A DNA stretch of 64,000 nucleotides from Rhodococcus sp040643435 (GCF_040643435.1 NZ_JBEYUH010000002.1:248001-312000); one strand, 5' to 3'. Positions 55,002 to 62,911 are shown, numbered from the stretch's first letter. Notes: a model not told the origin generated them from the letters alone. A program made the numbers and translations.

Positions 55002-55042
55002 CCGGACGAGCGCACCGTACCCGGCCAGCGACAAGACGGTGC
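55002..55042 (+). ncRNA. Guanidine-III riboswitch (mini-ykkC type III)
   Basis: The 41-nt element starts CCGGACGAG and contains GUACCCGG and ACAAGACGG, the conserved blocks of the guanidine-III class, at the spacing of the Thermobifida fusca example. GCACCGU (55012-55018) pairs with ACGGUGC (55036-55042), and CCGG at 55002-55005 can pair with CCGG at 55021-55024 to form the pseudoknot. AGGAG begins at 55043, immediately after the last helix, so ligand binding can expose or mask the ribosome binding site of the exporter gene. Confidence 0.9.
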
Positions 55043-55058
55043 AGGAGCGTTGTACGTC

Positions 55059-55373
55059 ATGGCCTGGATCGTTCTCGTCCTGTCGGGTGTCCTCGAAGCT
55101 GTTTGGGCCACCGCGCTCGGCAGATCCGCCGGTTTCACCCGCCTCGGCCCGACAGTGGTGTTCACCGTCGCCCTCGTCCTGAGCATGGCCGGGCTCGCGT
55201 ATGCACTGCGCTCCCTGCCGGTAGGCACGTCCTACGCGATATGGGTCGGTATCGGCGCCGCGCTCACGGTCGGCTACGCGATGGCCACCGGCGCGGAAGC
55301 CGCTTCACTGTTGAAGGCTGCACTGATCGCGGGCATCGTGCTGTGCGTCGTCGGCCTCAAACTCGTGCACTGA
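55059..55373 (+). CDS. sugE: Guanidinium exporter, SMR family (Gdx/SugE)
   Basis: A 104-residue protein with four membrane helices. E13, the substrate/proton site, and W16 (LEAVWATAL) are as in the Gdx subtype, with YAIWVGIGAA in helix 3. It exports guanidinium in exchange for protons. ATG at 55059 is the start because it follows AGGAG at 55043-55047; the frame running back to 54984 covers the riboswitch and is not translated. TTG at 55050 is in frame but too near the Shine-Dalgarno sequence. Confidence 0.93.
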   Translation: MAWIVLVLSGVLEAVWATALGRSAGFTRLGPTVVFTVALVLSMAGLAYALRSLPVGTSYAIWVGIGAALTVGYAMATGAEAASLLKAALIAGIVLCVVGLKLVH

Positions 55374-55390
55374 GCGTTACAGTCGGTTCC

Positions 55391-56251
55391 ATGAATCTCG
55401 GGTCCGTACTCGTGTTGCCGGTGCGTGTGGGTCTGACCGCCGCCGAAGCCGCCCTGAGCGTCGCCGAGACAGTCGTGGGGACAGTGCGGGTCGCTGTTTC
55501 ACCCACCACCTACTCCGCGCTCGGCGCAGTCGGCCTGCCCGACACCCGGAGTTCCATGACTTTGCTGCAGCAGATCTCGTCGCTCACCTCCGAAGGCCGC
55601 GGGCTCGGTCATGCCCTGCGGCCCGGAGGCCCGCTCGACCGGTTGCTCGAGGCGGGCGGACCCGTCGACCGGCTGACCGCACCGGGTGGATTGCTCGACC
55701 GGCTCACCGCGCCGGGCGGCCTGCTCGACCGACTGCTTCAGCCGGGCGGGGCGGTGGACCGGCTCACCGCGCCAGACGGCCCTCTCGATCGGATCCTCGC
55801 CGACGACGGTGCACTCGACCGTCTCGTTTCCGAAGGCGGACTGCTGGATCGACTCACTGCTCACGACGGTCCGCTCGAACGACTGCTGGCCCGCGATGGT
55901 GCCGTCGAACGGCTCACCGCGCCGGGTGGAATCGTCGACGTGGCGATCCGCCCCGGCGGAGTCGTCGAGCGCGCTCTCGCCCAAGGTGGCGTGCTCGATG
56001 TCCTGCTCTCCGAGCAGGGAGCTCTCGAACGACTGCTTGCCGAGGGCGGTCCACTCGATCAGATCGTGTCGCTGTCCGAGACCCTCGCCCACCTCACGCC
56101 CGGCATCACGCAGATGAACGCGAGTATCGACATACTGCAGGAAACCGTCGAGTTGTTGCGCGGTGCCGTGGGCCCCCTCGGCGACCTGGCCGGCCGGCTT
56201 CCCGGGCGTTGGCTGCGCAGCGGCAAGGGCGAACTGCTACCGCCACCCTGA
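55391..56251 (+). CDS. Hypothetical protein with fifteen perfect-phase decapeptide repeats
   Basis: A 286-residue protein. Residues 1-70 are hydrophobic and helical (VLVLPVRVGLTAAEAALSVAETVV). From residue 78 to 227 fifteen 10-residue units follow without any phase change, consensus PGGxLDRLTA with Gly-Gly or Asp-Gly, a hydrophobic pair, Asp/Glu-Arg and Leu. Residues 230-260 form a helix that may be a coiled coil, and the tail is Pro-rich. I do not recognise a named family; the period suggests a solenoid. ATG at 55391 is 18 bp after the sugE stop, so it may be in its operon, but a role in guanidine export is not implied. Confidence 0.75.
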   Translation: MNLGSVLVLPVRVGLTAAEAALSVAETVVGTVRVAVSPTTYSALGAVGLPDTRSSMTLLQQISSLTSEGRGLGHALRPGGPLDRLLEAGGPVDRLTAPGGLLDRLTAPGGLLDRLLQPGGAVDRLTAPDGPLDRILADDGALDRLVSEGGLLDRLTAHDGPLERLLARDGAVERLTAPGGIVDVAIRPGGVVERALAQGGVLDVLLSEQGALERLLAEGGPLDQIVSLSETLAHLTPGITQMNASIDILQETVELLRGAVGPLGDLAGRLPGRWLRSGKGELLPPP

Positions 56252-56276
56252 CGCAGACCATTCTCCGCCGGTCGGG

Positions 56277-57146
56277 TCAGCGATCGGTGCGTCGTGAGGC
56301 GACCAGTCGAGCGGCGTCCGCCGAAGCCTGTCGCGCTGCCGCGAACAGGTCTTCCCCGTTGCCGAGCAGAGCCGCGAGAGTACCTGCGAAATGATCGCCG
56401 GCACCCGTCGTGTCCACGACGTCGACGTGCGGGACCCGCAGGTGTTCGATCGCGTCCTCGGTGCCGACGACCACGTCCTCCCCTCCGCGGGTGATCACCA
56501 CGGTTCGCACGCGTTCGAGCAGTCTTGCCACGACGTCGTCGAAGGCGGTACCCGCAGGAAGACCCGCGTAGTACAGCGCTTCCTGCTCGTTGAGGACGAG
56601 CGGATCGGCCCCGGCGAGGATGTGGTCGTCCAGCTCGGTGACCGGGCTGGGGTTGAGCACGAATCTCCGGTCGTGCAAGCGCGCCCACTGCGCGGCCGCC
56701 CAGGTCACAGCGGGCAACAGTTCCAGTTGGGTGAGCACCACCGCAGGATCGAGGGCGTCGAGGGCCGCTGTGACGTCTGCGGCCTCGAGTAGTGAGTTGG
56801 CTTCGGGAACGACGACGATCCGGTTCTGTCCGTCGTCGGAAACGACGATGATCGCCCGGCCGGTGGGGCCGGGTTTCGACCGGAGGTAGGTGGTGTCCAC
56901 TCCGGACTTCTCCTGAACGCGCCGCAGCATGCGCGCGGCGTGATCGCCTCCGACCGCACCGATGATCGCCGTGGGTGCCAGTCGTGCCGAGCCGACGGCC
57001 TGGTTCGCGCCCTTACCTCCGGGATATGTGCGCAGGTGCCGGCCGAGTACCGTCTCGCCTTCTTCCGGAGCACGCGCCACGACGACAGTCAGATCGAGAT
57101 TGAGCGATCCCACGACCGCCACCACACATCGACTCGACTCGGTCAC
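56277..57146 (-). CDS. rbsK: Ribokinase (PfkB family)
   Basis: A 289-residue sugar kinase. PfkB signature 1 is GGKGANQAVGSARLG-like (YPGGKGANQA) and signature 2 is DTTGAGDHFAGTLAA with the catalytic Asp. The N-terminal VVGSLNLDL is as in ribokinase. GTG at 57146 is chosen; the longer frame would enter the neighbouring TetR gene. No ribose transporter is adjacent. It follows the TetR gene by 10 bp on the same strand. Confidence 0.9.
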   Translation of the reverse strand: MTESSRCVVAVVGSLNLDLTVVVARAPEEGETVLGRHLRTYPGGKGANQAVGSARLAPTAIIGAVGGDHAARMLRRVQEKSGVDTTYLRSKPGPTGRAIIVVSDDGQNRIVVVPEANSLLEAADVTAALDALDPAVVLTQLELLPAVTWAAAQWARLHDRRFVLNPSPVTELDDHILAGADPLVLNEQEALYYAGLPAGTAFDDVVARLLERVRTVVITRGGEDVVVGTEDAIEHLRVPHVDVVDTTGAGDHFAGTLAALLGNGEDLFAAARQASADAARLVASRRTDR

Positions 57147-57156
57147 GCCGTCGAGC

Positions 57157-57774
57157 CTACGGCCGCTGATCCTTCGTGTCCGGTTCGAGCCCGGGGCAGA
57201 CGATGTGAACGACTTCGTCTGCCCAGGACTCCCCGACCTCGCCGTGCCGCAGATAGGCCCCGAGATACGCACCCACCAACATCGATACGGCGGTGTCGAC
57301 GTCGATGTCGTTGCGGATGGCGCCCGATTCGACCGCGGTGCGGAGCACGTCCGCGACGACCTGGCTACGGGCGTTGATGATCTCGCGGATCGATTCGGTG
57401 AACTCCGGTTCCTGGTCGGTGAGCAGCGCGCCGACGCTCCCCATGCCCACCTCGCTCGACAATCCGCGACGGATCAACTCGAGAGTCCACTTGACGCGGT
57501 CGTAGACGCACAACCCGTCCGGGACACACGGCGATGCCACCTGCGAATGCAGCGCGGCATCGAGGATCTCTTCCCGGTTCGCATAACGCCGATAGATCGT
57601 CGTCTTCGCCACACCGGACAGCGCCGCGACCGCTTCGACGGTGACCCGATGGGGTCCGTGGAGACGCAGGATCTCGAGCGCAGCTCTCACGATGCGCGCG
57701 TCTGTTCCGGCGCGCTCCTTGACGGGACGTCGCGACGTCGCGGCCACCGACTCCGTCTCGGCCTCGCCCACCAT
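57157..57774 (-). CDS. TetR family transcriptional regulator
   Basis: A 205-residue regulator with the TetR helix-turn-helix (TVEAVAALSGVAKTTIYRRYANREEIL). GAGGAGG lies 8 bp before the ATG at 57774. It is divergent from the GSP17M-like gene across 135 bp that contain a 10-bp inverted repeat, the likely operator. It may also regulate rbsK downstream. Confidence 0.9.
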   Translation of the reverse strand: MVGEAETESVAATSRRPVKERAGTDARIVRAALEILRLHGPHRVTVEAVAALSGVAKTTIYRRYANREEILDAALHSQVASPCVPDGLCVYDRVKWTLELIRRGLSSEVGMGSVGALLTDQEPEFTESIREIINARSQVVADVLRTAVESGAIRNDIDVDTAVSMLVGAYLGAYLRHGEVGESWADEVVHIVCPGLEPDTKDQRP

Positions 57775-57856
57775 GTCTACATCCTCCTCGCGCGGGCATA
57801 TCCCCGCAGGATTCCCGAGTCTCCCCGACAAGCCGACCCTGAATCAAACACTACGA

Positions 57857-57884
57857 AACGATACGCTACGATGAGCGTATCGTT
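57857..57884. promoter_or_regulatory. Operator palindrome for the adjacent TetR
   Basis: Arms 57857-57866 (AACGATACGC) and 57875-57884 (GCGTATCGTT) are exact reverse complements with an 8-nt spacer. The arrangement and position between divergent tetR and its neighbour are typical of TetR operators. Confidence 0.8.
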
Positions 57885-57909
57885 CCAACGACCGACAAGA
57901 GGGGAACGC

Positions 57910-58383
57910 ATGACGGATATCTACACCCCGGCACCTGCGCACTGCGCCGAATCGGAAACGCTTCTCGAGAGCTATCGCACCTACGACGCGGTCGAACGCG
58001 CCATCGACCACCTGTCCGACGAAGGTTTTCCGGTCGAGTACCTTCGGGTCGTCGGCCAGGGAGTCACTACCGTCGAACACATCGAGGGCCGGATGACCAA
58101 CACCAAAGCCGCACTGCGCGGAGCCGCCGCAGGTATCTGGACCGGCTTGCTCTTCGGCTTGCTTCTTGCACTGTTCCTTCCCGCGACCAGCATGACGGCC
58201 GTGATTCTCGTCGCTGTCGTCTTCGGCGCCGTCTGGGGCGGATCGCTCGGCTTCGTAACCCACTGGAGCACCGGTGGGCGCCGCGACTTCATCTCCCGGA
58301 AGAGCATCGAGGCCTCACGCTACGACCTCATGGTCGACTCCGAATTCGCCGATCAGGCAAGCAAAAAGCTCGCGCTGCGCTGA
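57910..58383 (+). CDS. General stress protein 17M-like membrane protein
   Basis: A 157-residue protein. The N-terminal half is a small alpha/beta domain (LLESYRTYDAVERAIDHLSDEGFPVEYLRVVGQG) as in general stress protein 17M. Two glycine-rich hydrophobic segments follow (GAAAGIWTGLLFGLLLALF and AVILVAVVFGAVWGG). AGAGGGGAACGC precedes the ATG. It is transcribed divergently from the TetR gene with the palindrome 26 bp upstream of its start. Its function is unknown; relatives respond to stress. Confidence 0.8.
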   Translation: MTDIYTPAPAHCAESETLLESYRTYDAVERAIDHLSDEGFPVEYLRVVGQGVTTVEHIEGRMTNTKAALRGAAAGIWTGLLFGLLLALFLPATSMTAVILVAVVFGAVWGGSLGFVTHWSTGGRRDFISRKSIEASRYDLMVDSEFADQASKKLALR

Positions 58384-58405
58384 CCATCGGCCATTTCTCC
58401 GCTTC

Positions 58406-58450
58406 GAAGCGGCTTCGCCCACACCCTCCCGGTGTGGGCGAAGCCGCTTC
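58406..58450 (+). terminator. 20-bp perfect hairpin
   Basis: Arms 58406-58425 and 58431-58450 are exact 20-bp reverse complements with a 5-nt CTCCC loop, 22 bp after the stop of the GSP17M-like gene. There is no T-run. The exactness is unusual for a simple terminator. Confidence 0.75.
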
Positions 58451-58564
58451 AATACCACCCGGCACACCCGAATCGGAAATTCCGCCCGAAACACTCCGGA
58501 GAACGCGGACGGATAATTCGGATTCGACAATCGATCTTGTTCCGATAATGGCATTATTCGACTT

Positions 58565-58807
58565 ATGGCCGGATCGTCTAATACTCCCCCGAAGCCCGCA
58601 GTGGGCACGAAGGTCGTCGTACGCGCGGGTGTCGCGGGTGACGACCAATGCCCGGGCACCATCGTCGAAGACTTCGGTCCTGCGCAGGAAGCCGTAGGTG
58701 ACGCCCTCGGCCGCGACTGGGCGCCGGTGCGCCGGTGGGCCGTGGCACTGGATGACGGACGACTCGTCTTCGTCGATATGGACGCATTCGAACCATCGGA
58801 GTCGTGA
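58565..58807 (+). CDS. Small hypothetical protein
   Basis: An 80-residue soluble, acidic protein (PAVGTKVVVRAGVAGDD then WAVALDDGRLVFVDMDAFEPSES). The beta-rich pattern resembles a small barrel-like fold. No ribosome binding site is clear. I do not recognise a family. Confidence 0.6.
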   Translation: MAGSSNTPPKPAVGTKVVVRAGVAGDDQCPGTIVEDFGPAQEAVGDALGRDWAPVRRWAVALDDGRLVFVDMDAFEPSES

Positions 58808-59135
58808 ACCGATTCATTTCGTCACACAGGTATTATCGCGCCCCTGTAGTTTCATCGAAAAGCTATCCTGTCCAGCCCGGTGAACAGCGCCGGGTTGGTG
58901 TCGATTTCAGGCGGCTTCGTCCGATAGCCCGTCACTGCTGTCTGTCGCCGGTCGTGACGATCCTCGTCGCCTTGTTCGCCGTCGGTCGCGAAGGACTCAA
59001 GACGGCACGGTCGATCGTGGGATACGCCGGCACCGCAAGTGACGACTACTGGGGCAGGTCGCTGTTCGAGGCCTGACGATCCTGCACCTCGTCGGATGCG
59101 AAACAAGCCCGCGCGCTGTGTGCGCGGCGGGACCG
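58808..59135. other. Intergenic region with a possible short reading frame
   Basis: About 330 bp without a confident gene. An open frame 58804-59076 (90 codons) shows good G/C third-position bias only in its last 40 codons, from GTG at 58954 (VTILVALFAVGREGLKTARS). The first part does not look coding. The region ends with the terminator of the tRNA. Confidence 0.3.
59108..59131 (-). terminator. Intrinsic terminator of tRNA-Thr
   Basis: CCCGCGCGC (59108-59116) and GCGCGGCGGG (59122-59131) form a stem with one bulged base. On the minus strand a T-rich CTTGTTT follows. It lies just after the tRNA 3' end. Confidence 0.7.
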
Positions 59136-59210
59136 TGGAGCCCCCTGTCAGGATTGAACTGACGACCGCTCGCTTACAAGGCGAGTGCTCTACCACTGAG
59201 CTAAGGAGGC
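59136..59210 (-). tRNA. tRNA-Thr(TGT)
   Basis: A 72-nt tRNA with an encoded CCA (59136-59138). The acceptor arm is GCCTCCT pairing with AGGGGGC, the anticodon stem is CTCGC/GCGAG with loop CTTGTAA, giving anticodon TGT (Thr, ACA codons). T-loop GTTCAATC is typical. A threonine/serine exporter gene lies next to it, on the other strand. Confidence 0.95.
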
Positions 59211-59355
59211 ACTGACTCGACGGTCGCGGGACGACGCGTGAGCGACGCCATCATATAGCGCGTCACACTCAGGGCGCGCACCCACCCGCCTTCGTTACGG
59301 TGGATTACATGCCCACCCGCCCCGTTTCCCCCAGCCGTACCGGAGGCCGCGGACG

Positions 59356-61062
59356 GTGAGCCGCTTCGACGACTTCCTCGATCGGGTGCTCGGTACCCGT
59401 CGCGCGACCATTGACGCGGTCACCGAAGCGCCGGCACCTCTGCAGCCGATCGATCTGACCGATGACGCCGTAGTGGCCGAGGCCCTCGACGTCGCCGTGC
59501 GTGTCGGCGAGGTTCTGCTCGCATCCGGTACGGGCGCGATCGACACCGCCGAGCAGGTGCGGTTCGTGGCCGCCACCTACGGTCTGGCCCAGTGCGACGT
59601 CGACGTGACCTACAACTCGATCGTGCTCTCGGCCTATCGCGGACCGACCATGCCGCCGTCGAGCACGATGCGTGTAGTGCACTACCGCTCGATGGACTTC
59701 ACACGACTCGCGGCGGTCGATCGTCTGACGCGACGCATCCGCCGCGACGCGATCTCCCCCGCGCAGGCGCACGAGGAGCTGCTCGCGATCACCACCAAGG
59801 CGCACCCCTACAACCGCTGGGTGGCGACGATCGCATGGTCGGCCATGGCCGCTTCCATTTCCGTTCTCCTCGGCGGCGACGCGCTGGTCGCACTCGTCGC
59901 GTTCGCGTCGACATTCGTGATCGACCGGGTCAACCGCAAACTCAACGCAGCCGGTTTGCCGTTCTTCTTCCAGCATCTCGTGGGTGGCATCATCGCCACG
60001 GCCCCCGCGATCACGCTGTACGGGATTCGGGAGACCATCGGTATCGAAGTCTCCCCCGGGCTGATCATCGCGGCCGGCGTGACGGTCCTGCTGTCGGGTC
60101 TGTCGCTCGTCGGTTCGGTTCAGGACGCCATCACCGGCGCCCCGATCACGGCATCGGCTCGCTTCTTCGAAGTGCTGATGATGACGGGCGGCATCATCGC
60201 GGGCGTCGCCACGACCCTGCGGATCGCCTCGGTGTTCGGTGCCGAGTTGCCTCTCATCAGCTACGAAGCCCTGCCCGACCTGACACAGTTGCCGACGAAG
60301 ATCCTCGCGGGTGCTGCGGCTGCGCTTTTCTACGCGCTCGCCTGCTATGCCGAGCGCCGGGCGCTGACGGTCGCCGCGCTCGCCGGCGCCACCGGCAGCC
60401 TGGGTTACCAGCTCGCCCTGGGGCTCTCACTGGGACCGATCATCTCGTCGGCGCTGGCCGCCACCGTCATCGGTTTCGCCGGTGGTCTGATGGCCCGCCG
60501 AGCCCTCACGCCGCCGCTGGTCGTCGCGGTCGCCGGTATCACGCCGCTGCTGCCCGGTCTCGCGCTCTATCGCGGCCTGTATGCCATGCTCCGCAATCAG
60601 ATGGCCACCGGCATGACGGCGCTGTTCTCGGCATTCGGTATCGGTTGTGCGCTCGCTGCCGGTGTCACGCTCGGCGAGTGGCTCGCCCGCCGCACCCGGA
60701 ACCCACGAGGTGTGCTGCGGGCAGGCACGCTGCGTCGCCCCCAGTTGCGTCGGATCCCTCGGATCCGGCTCGACAAGAACCGGCCGGTGTGGCGGCCTGC
60801 GCCAGGACCTGCGACCGGGCCGATCCCGGTCGGAGCGTTGCACACAGGACCGTTACCCACGGTCGCCGCGACCGGTCCCATCTCTACGGGACCGCTCGCC
60901 ACCGGTCCCATTCCTACCGGCCCGATCGCGGCGGGTCCGCTGGCCACAGGTCCGATCCCTATGAGCAATCCGGGCTCGCCTCCGACGGAGTCGGGTTCGG
61001 CCGTACAAACGACGAGAGCCACGCTGCGCTTTCGGCGCACGCGTGACTCTCGTCGGGTCTGA
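59356..61062 (+). CDS. thrE: Threonine/serine exporter (ThrE family)
   Basis: A 568-residue protein. The N-terminal DUF1212 domain (residues 35-170) has the ThrE pattern (VRVGEVLLASGTGAIDTAEQV), followed by about ten membrane segments from 157 to 440. The C-terminal tail (from about 480) is a hydrophilic low-complexity stretch with many TGP(I/L) units, probably cytoplasmic. In Corynebacterium ThrE exports threonine and serine. ATG at 59356 is used. It faces the MbtH gene with 8 bp between stops. Confidence 0.9.
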   Translation: MSRFDDFLDRVLGTRRATIDAVTEAPAPLQPIDLTDDAVVAEALDVAVRVGEVLLASGTGAIDTAEQVRFVAATYGLAQCDVDVTYNSIVLSAYRGPTMPPSSTMRVVHYRSMDFTRLAAVDRLTRRIRRDAISPAQAHEELLAITTKAHPYNRWVATIAWSAMAASISVLLGGDALVALVAFASTFVIDRVNRKLNAAGLPFFFQHLVGGIIATAPAITLYGIRETIGIEVSPGLIIAAGVTVLLSGLSLVGSVQDAITGAPITASARFFEVLMMTGGIIAGVATTLRIASVFGAELPLISYEALPDLTQLPTKILAGAAAALFYALACYAERRALTVAALAGATGSLGYQLALGLSLGPIISSALAATVIGFAGGLMARRALTPPLVVAVAGITPLLPGLALYRGLYAMLRNQMATGMTALFSAFGIGCALAAGVTLGEWLARRTRNPRGVLRAGTLRRPQLRRIPRIRLDKNRPVWRPAPGPATGPIPVGALHTGPLPTVAATGPISTGPLATGPIPTGPIAAGPLATGPIPMSNPGSPPTESGSAVQTTRATLRFRRTRDSRRV

Positions 61063-61070
61063 GGAAGCGT

Positions 61071-61307
61071 TCAGCTACCCTGACGGGCCTTCTCGTCGGC
61101 TTCCATTGCGTCGCGAAGGCTCTTCGGACGCATGTCGGTCCAATTCTGCTCGACGTACTCGACGCAAGCGGCGCGCGACTCTTCGCCGAATACCACCCGC
61201 CACCCCTGCGGAACCTCGGCGAAGGTCGGCCACAGCGAGTACTGCTCCTCATCGTTGATGAGGACGTAGAAGCGGCCGTCTTCGTCGTCAAATGGATTCG
61301 TGCTCAT
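61071..61307 (-). CDS. mbtH: MbtH-like protein
   Basis: A 78-residue NRPS helper that binds adenylation domains and helps their folding and activity. It shows the family pattern NPFDDEDGRFYVL, NDEEQYSLWP, and PQGWRVVFG then NWTDMRPKSL, including the three conserved Trp. The ATG overlaps the stop of the ornithine monooxygenase by 4 bp. It is the only MbtH in the window and probably serves the A domains of the NRPSs 35-55 kb away. Confidence 0.96.
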   Translation of the reverse strand: MSTNPFDDEDGRFYVLINDEEQYSLWPTFAEVPQGWRVVFGEESRAACVEYVEQNWTDMRPKSLRDAMEADEKARQGS

Positions 61308-62695
61308 CTCGCCTCACTTGTTGCGTAGGTGTGATGGTCCGTTATCCTACCAAGCTCGCCGATTCCGCCCCCGGCTCCGGGCAGGCGGCGCTCTCGGCGT
61401 TCGACGAGCGAGGACAGGATCTCCCCCGCGCGAATCGCTGCGTTCGACAGCAACGACGCGGTCAGACCGTGGGTCTTCTCGGTCCCACCCTGAAGGTAGA
61501 TGTCGGCCGTGACGTTCTCGGGCAGCGGCAGACGATAGTCGCGATCGACGGACAGGATGGGGGGCTCGGGAGCAAGGTCGCCCAGCAGCGGCTGCAACGG
61601 GGTGGGTTCGAAGCCGGTCGCGAGGACGACGGCATCGCACTCGAGGGTCTCGGTTTCGCCTTCGAGGTTGTTGCGGATCGCGACCTCGATCCCCCCGGCG
61701 TGTTCGGTCGCCGACACGACCTCCGACGCACGGCGCATGAACAGGCGGCGCCGGCCGCTGACACGTTCGCGGTACTCGGTCGCGTAGAGGGCCTCGATGA
61801 GTTCCGGAGCCACGACCGAATAGTTGGTACTGCGATGCAGGGCGAGGAGCCGCTCACGCTCCGACAGCGGCGCCGAGTGCAGTTCGTCGACGACCTGCGG
61901 GTCGAAGATGCGGTTCGCGTAAGGGCTGTCGTCGGCGGGGCTGTATCCGAAGCGATTGAAGACGTTGTGCACCTCGGCCTGCGGGTAGTGCGCGTGGAGG
62001 TACTGCACGACCTCGGCGGCACTCTGCCCCGCGCCGACCACGACGAAGCGCTGGTGTTCGGGCTCCTGCATCTCTTCGACGTGGAAGAGGAACCGGTGGT
62101 TGTGGAAGCACCGGGGGGACTCGGTCGCCCACTTCGGGAGGCGGGCGCGCAACCCGACCCCGACCACGACGCTGTGTGTGTAGACGACGTCACCGTCGGC
62201 CGTCCGGACCGCGAAGAGGTCGGCGACCCCGTTGCGGTTGTGGACGGCCTCGACCGAGACGACCGCGGTTCGGTAACGGACGTCGGCGTCGACACGCGCC
62301 GCCGCCCATTGCAGATAGTCCTGGAACTCGTGGCGAGTGGGGAAGAACGTCTGATGGTTGACGAAGTCGACGAGACGCCCACGCTCGTGCAGGTAGGAGA
62401 AAAAACTGTACGAGCTGCTGGGATTGCGGAAGGTGACGAGATCCTTGGGGAAAGCGATCTGCATCGTGGCACCCTCGAGCAGCATGCCCGGATGCCAGGC
62501 GAAGGCCGACTGCCGTTCGAAGAAACGCGCCCGGATGGACGATGCGGGATTGTCGGTGTTGTGCTCTTCGAGGGCGATTGCGAGCGCGAGGTTCGAAGGG
62601 CCGAAACCGATACCGACGAGGTCGAAGACGTCTCCTTGCGAGCTGCCCTCCGACCTCCCCGCATCATCGGCGACAAGGCTGGAACGGTCGGTCAT
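61304..62695 (-). CDS. L-ornithine N5-monooxygenase (siderophore type)
   Basis: A 463-residue FAD/NADPH enzyme that hydroxylates the side-chain amine of ornithine (or lysine). It has the FAD motif GIGFGPSNLALA, FPKDLVTFRNPSS, the NADPH motif VVGAGQSAAEVVQYL, and ATGFEPT near the C-terminus. The first step to a hydroxamate residue; a formyl- or acyltransferase is not adjacent. ATG at 62695 is preferred over GTG at 62698. An iron box lies about 57 bp upstream, and the mbtH gene is coupled downstream. Confidence 0.94.
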   Translation of the reverse strand: MTDRSSLVADDAGRSEGSSQGDVFDLVGIGFGPSNLALAIALEEHNTDNPASSIRARFFERQSAFAWHPGMLLEGATMQIAFPKDLVTFRNPSSSYSFFSYLHERGRLVDFVNHQTFFPTRHEFQDYLQWAAARVDADVRYRTAVVSVEAVHNRNGVADLFAVRTADGDVVYTHSVVVGVGLRARLPKWATESPRCFHNHRFLFHVEEMQEPEHQRFVVVGAGQSAAEVVQYLHAHYPQAEVHNVFNRFGYSPADDSPYANRIFDPQVVDELHSAPLSERERLLALHRSTNYSVVAPELIEALYATEYRERVSGRRRLFMRRASEVVSATEHAGGIEVAIRNNLEGETETLECDAVVLATGFEPTPLQPLLGDLAPEPPILSVDRDYRLPLPENVTADIYLQGGTEKTHGLTASLLSNAAIRAGEILSSLVERRERRLPGAGGGIGELGRITDHHTYATSEAR

Positions 62696-62754
62696 CACTC
62701 AACTTCCGTACTAGGGGGCTCCGGGCCCACGATCGGTTCGCAGACGGGTCGAAG

Positions 62755-62773
62755 GTAGCTCAGGCTAACCTAT
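62755..62773. promoter_or_regulatory. IdeR/DmdR-type iron box upstream of the monooxygenase
   Basis: The 19-bp site matches the consensus TTAGGTTAGGCTAACCTAA at 15 of 19 positions, with an intact AGGCTAACCTA half. It is about 60 bp upstream of the monooxygenase start on the minus strand. Confidence 0.82.
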
Positions 62774-62860
62774 GTTCGGGGAGCGTACCAGGGTTCGCCC
62801 CACTCGTGGGATGTCCCGATCCTCCCGGCTCCCAGGGCCCTTCGACGACCGGACAGACGA

Positions 62861-62897
62861 CGAGCGCGGTGGATCGTCGCCGATTCCACCGCGCTCG
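62861..62897 (-). terminator. Terminator of the alpha/beta hydrolase gene
   Basis: Arms 62861-62873 and 62885-62897 are exact 13-bp complements (CGAGCGCGGTGGA) with an 11-nt loop, 15 bp after the hydrolase stop. It separates the hydrolase from the iron-box promoter of the monooxygenase. Confidence 0.8.
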
Positions 62898-62911
62898 CCT
62901 CCCTGTTCCGC

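Noticed and set aside
54984..55058. N-terminal extension of the Gdx/SugE exporter
   Set aside because: The extension corresponds to the guanidine-III riboswitch and leader; the membrane protein starts at ATG 55059.
55622..56071. CRISPR-like tandem repeats
   Set aside because: The 30-bp period is coding, has no unique spacers, and varies at third codon positions; it encodes the decapeptide repeat protein.
58852..59196. Open frame of 114 codons on the minus strand
   Set aside because: Its first codons are a translation of tRNA-Thr and it then runs through the terminator; no coding support.
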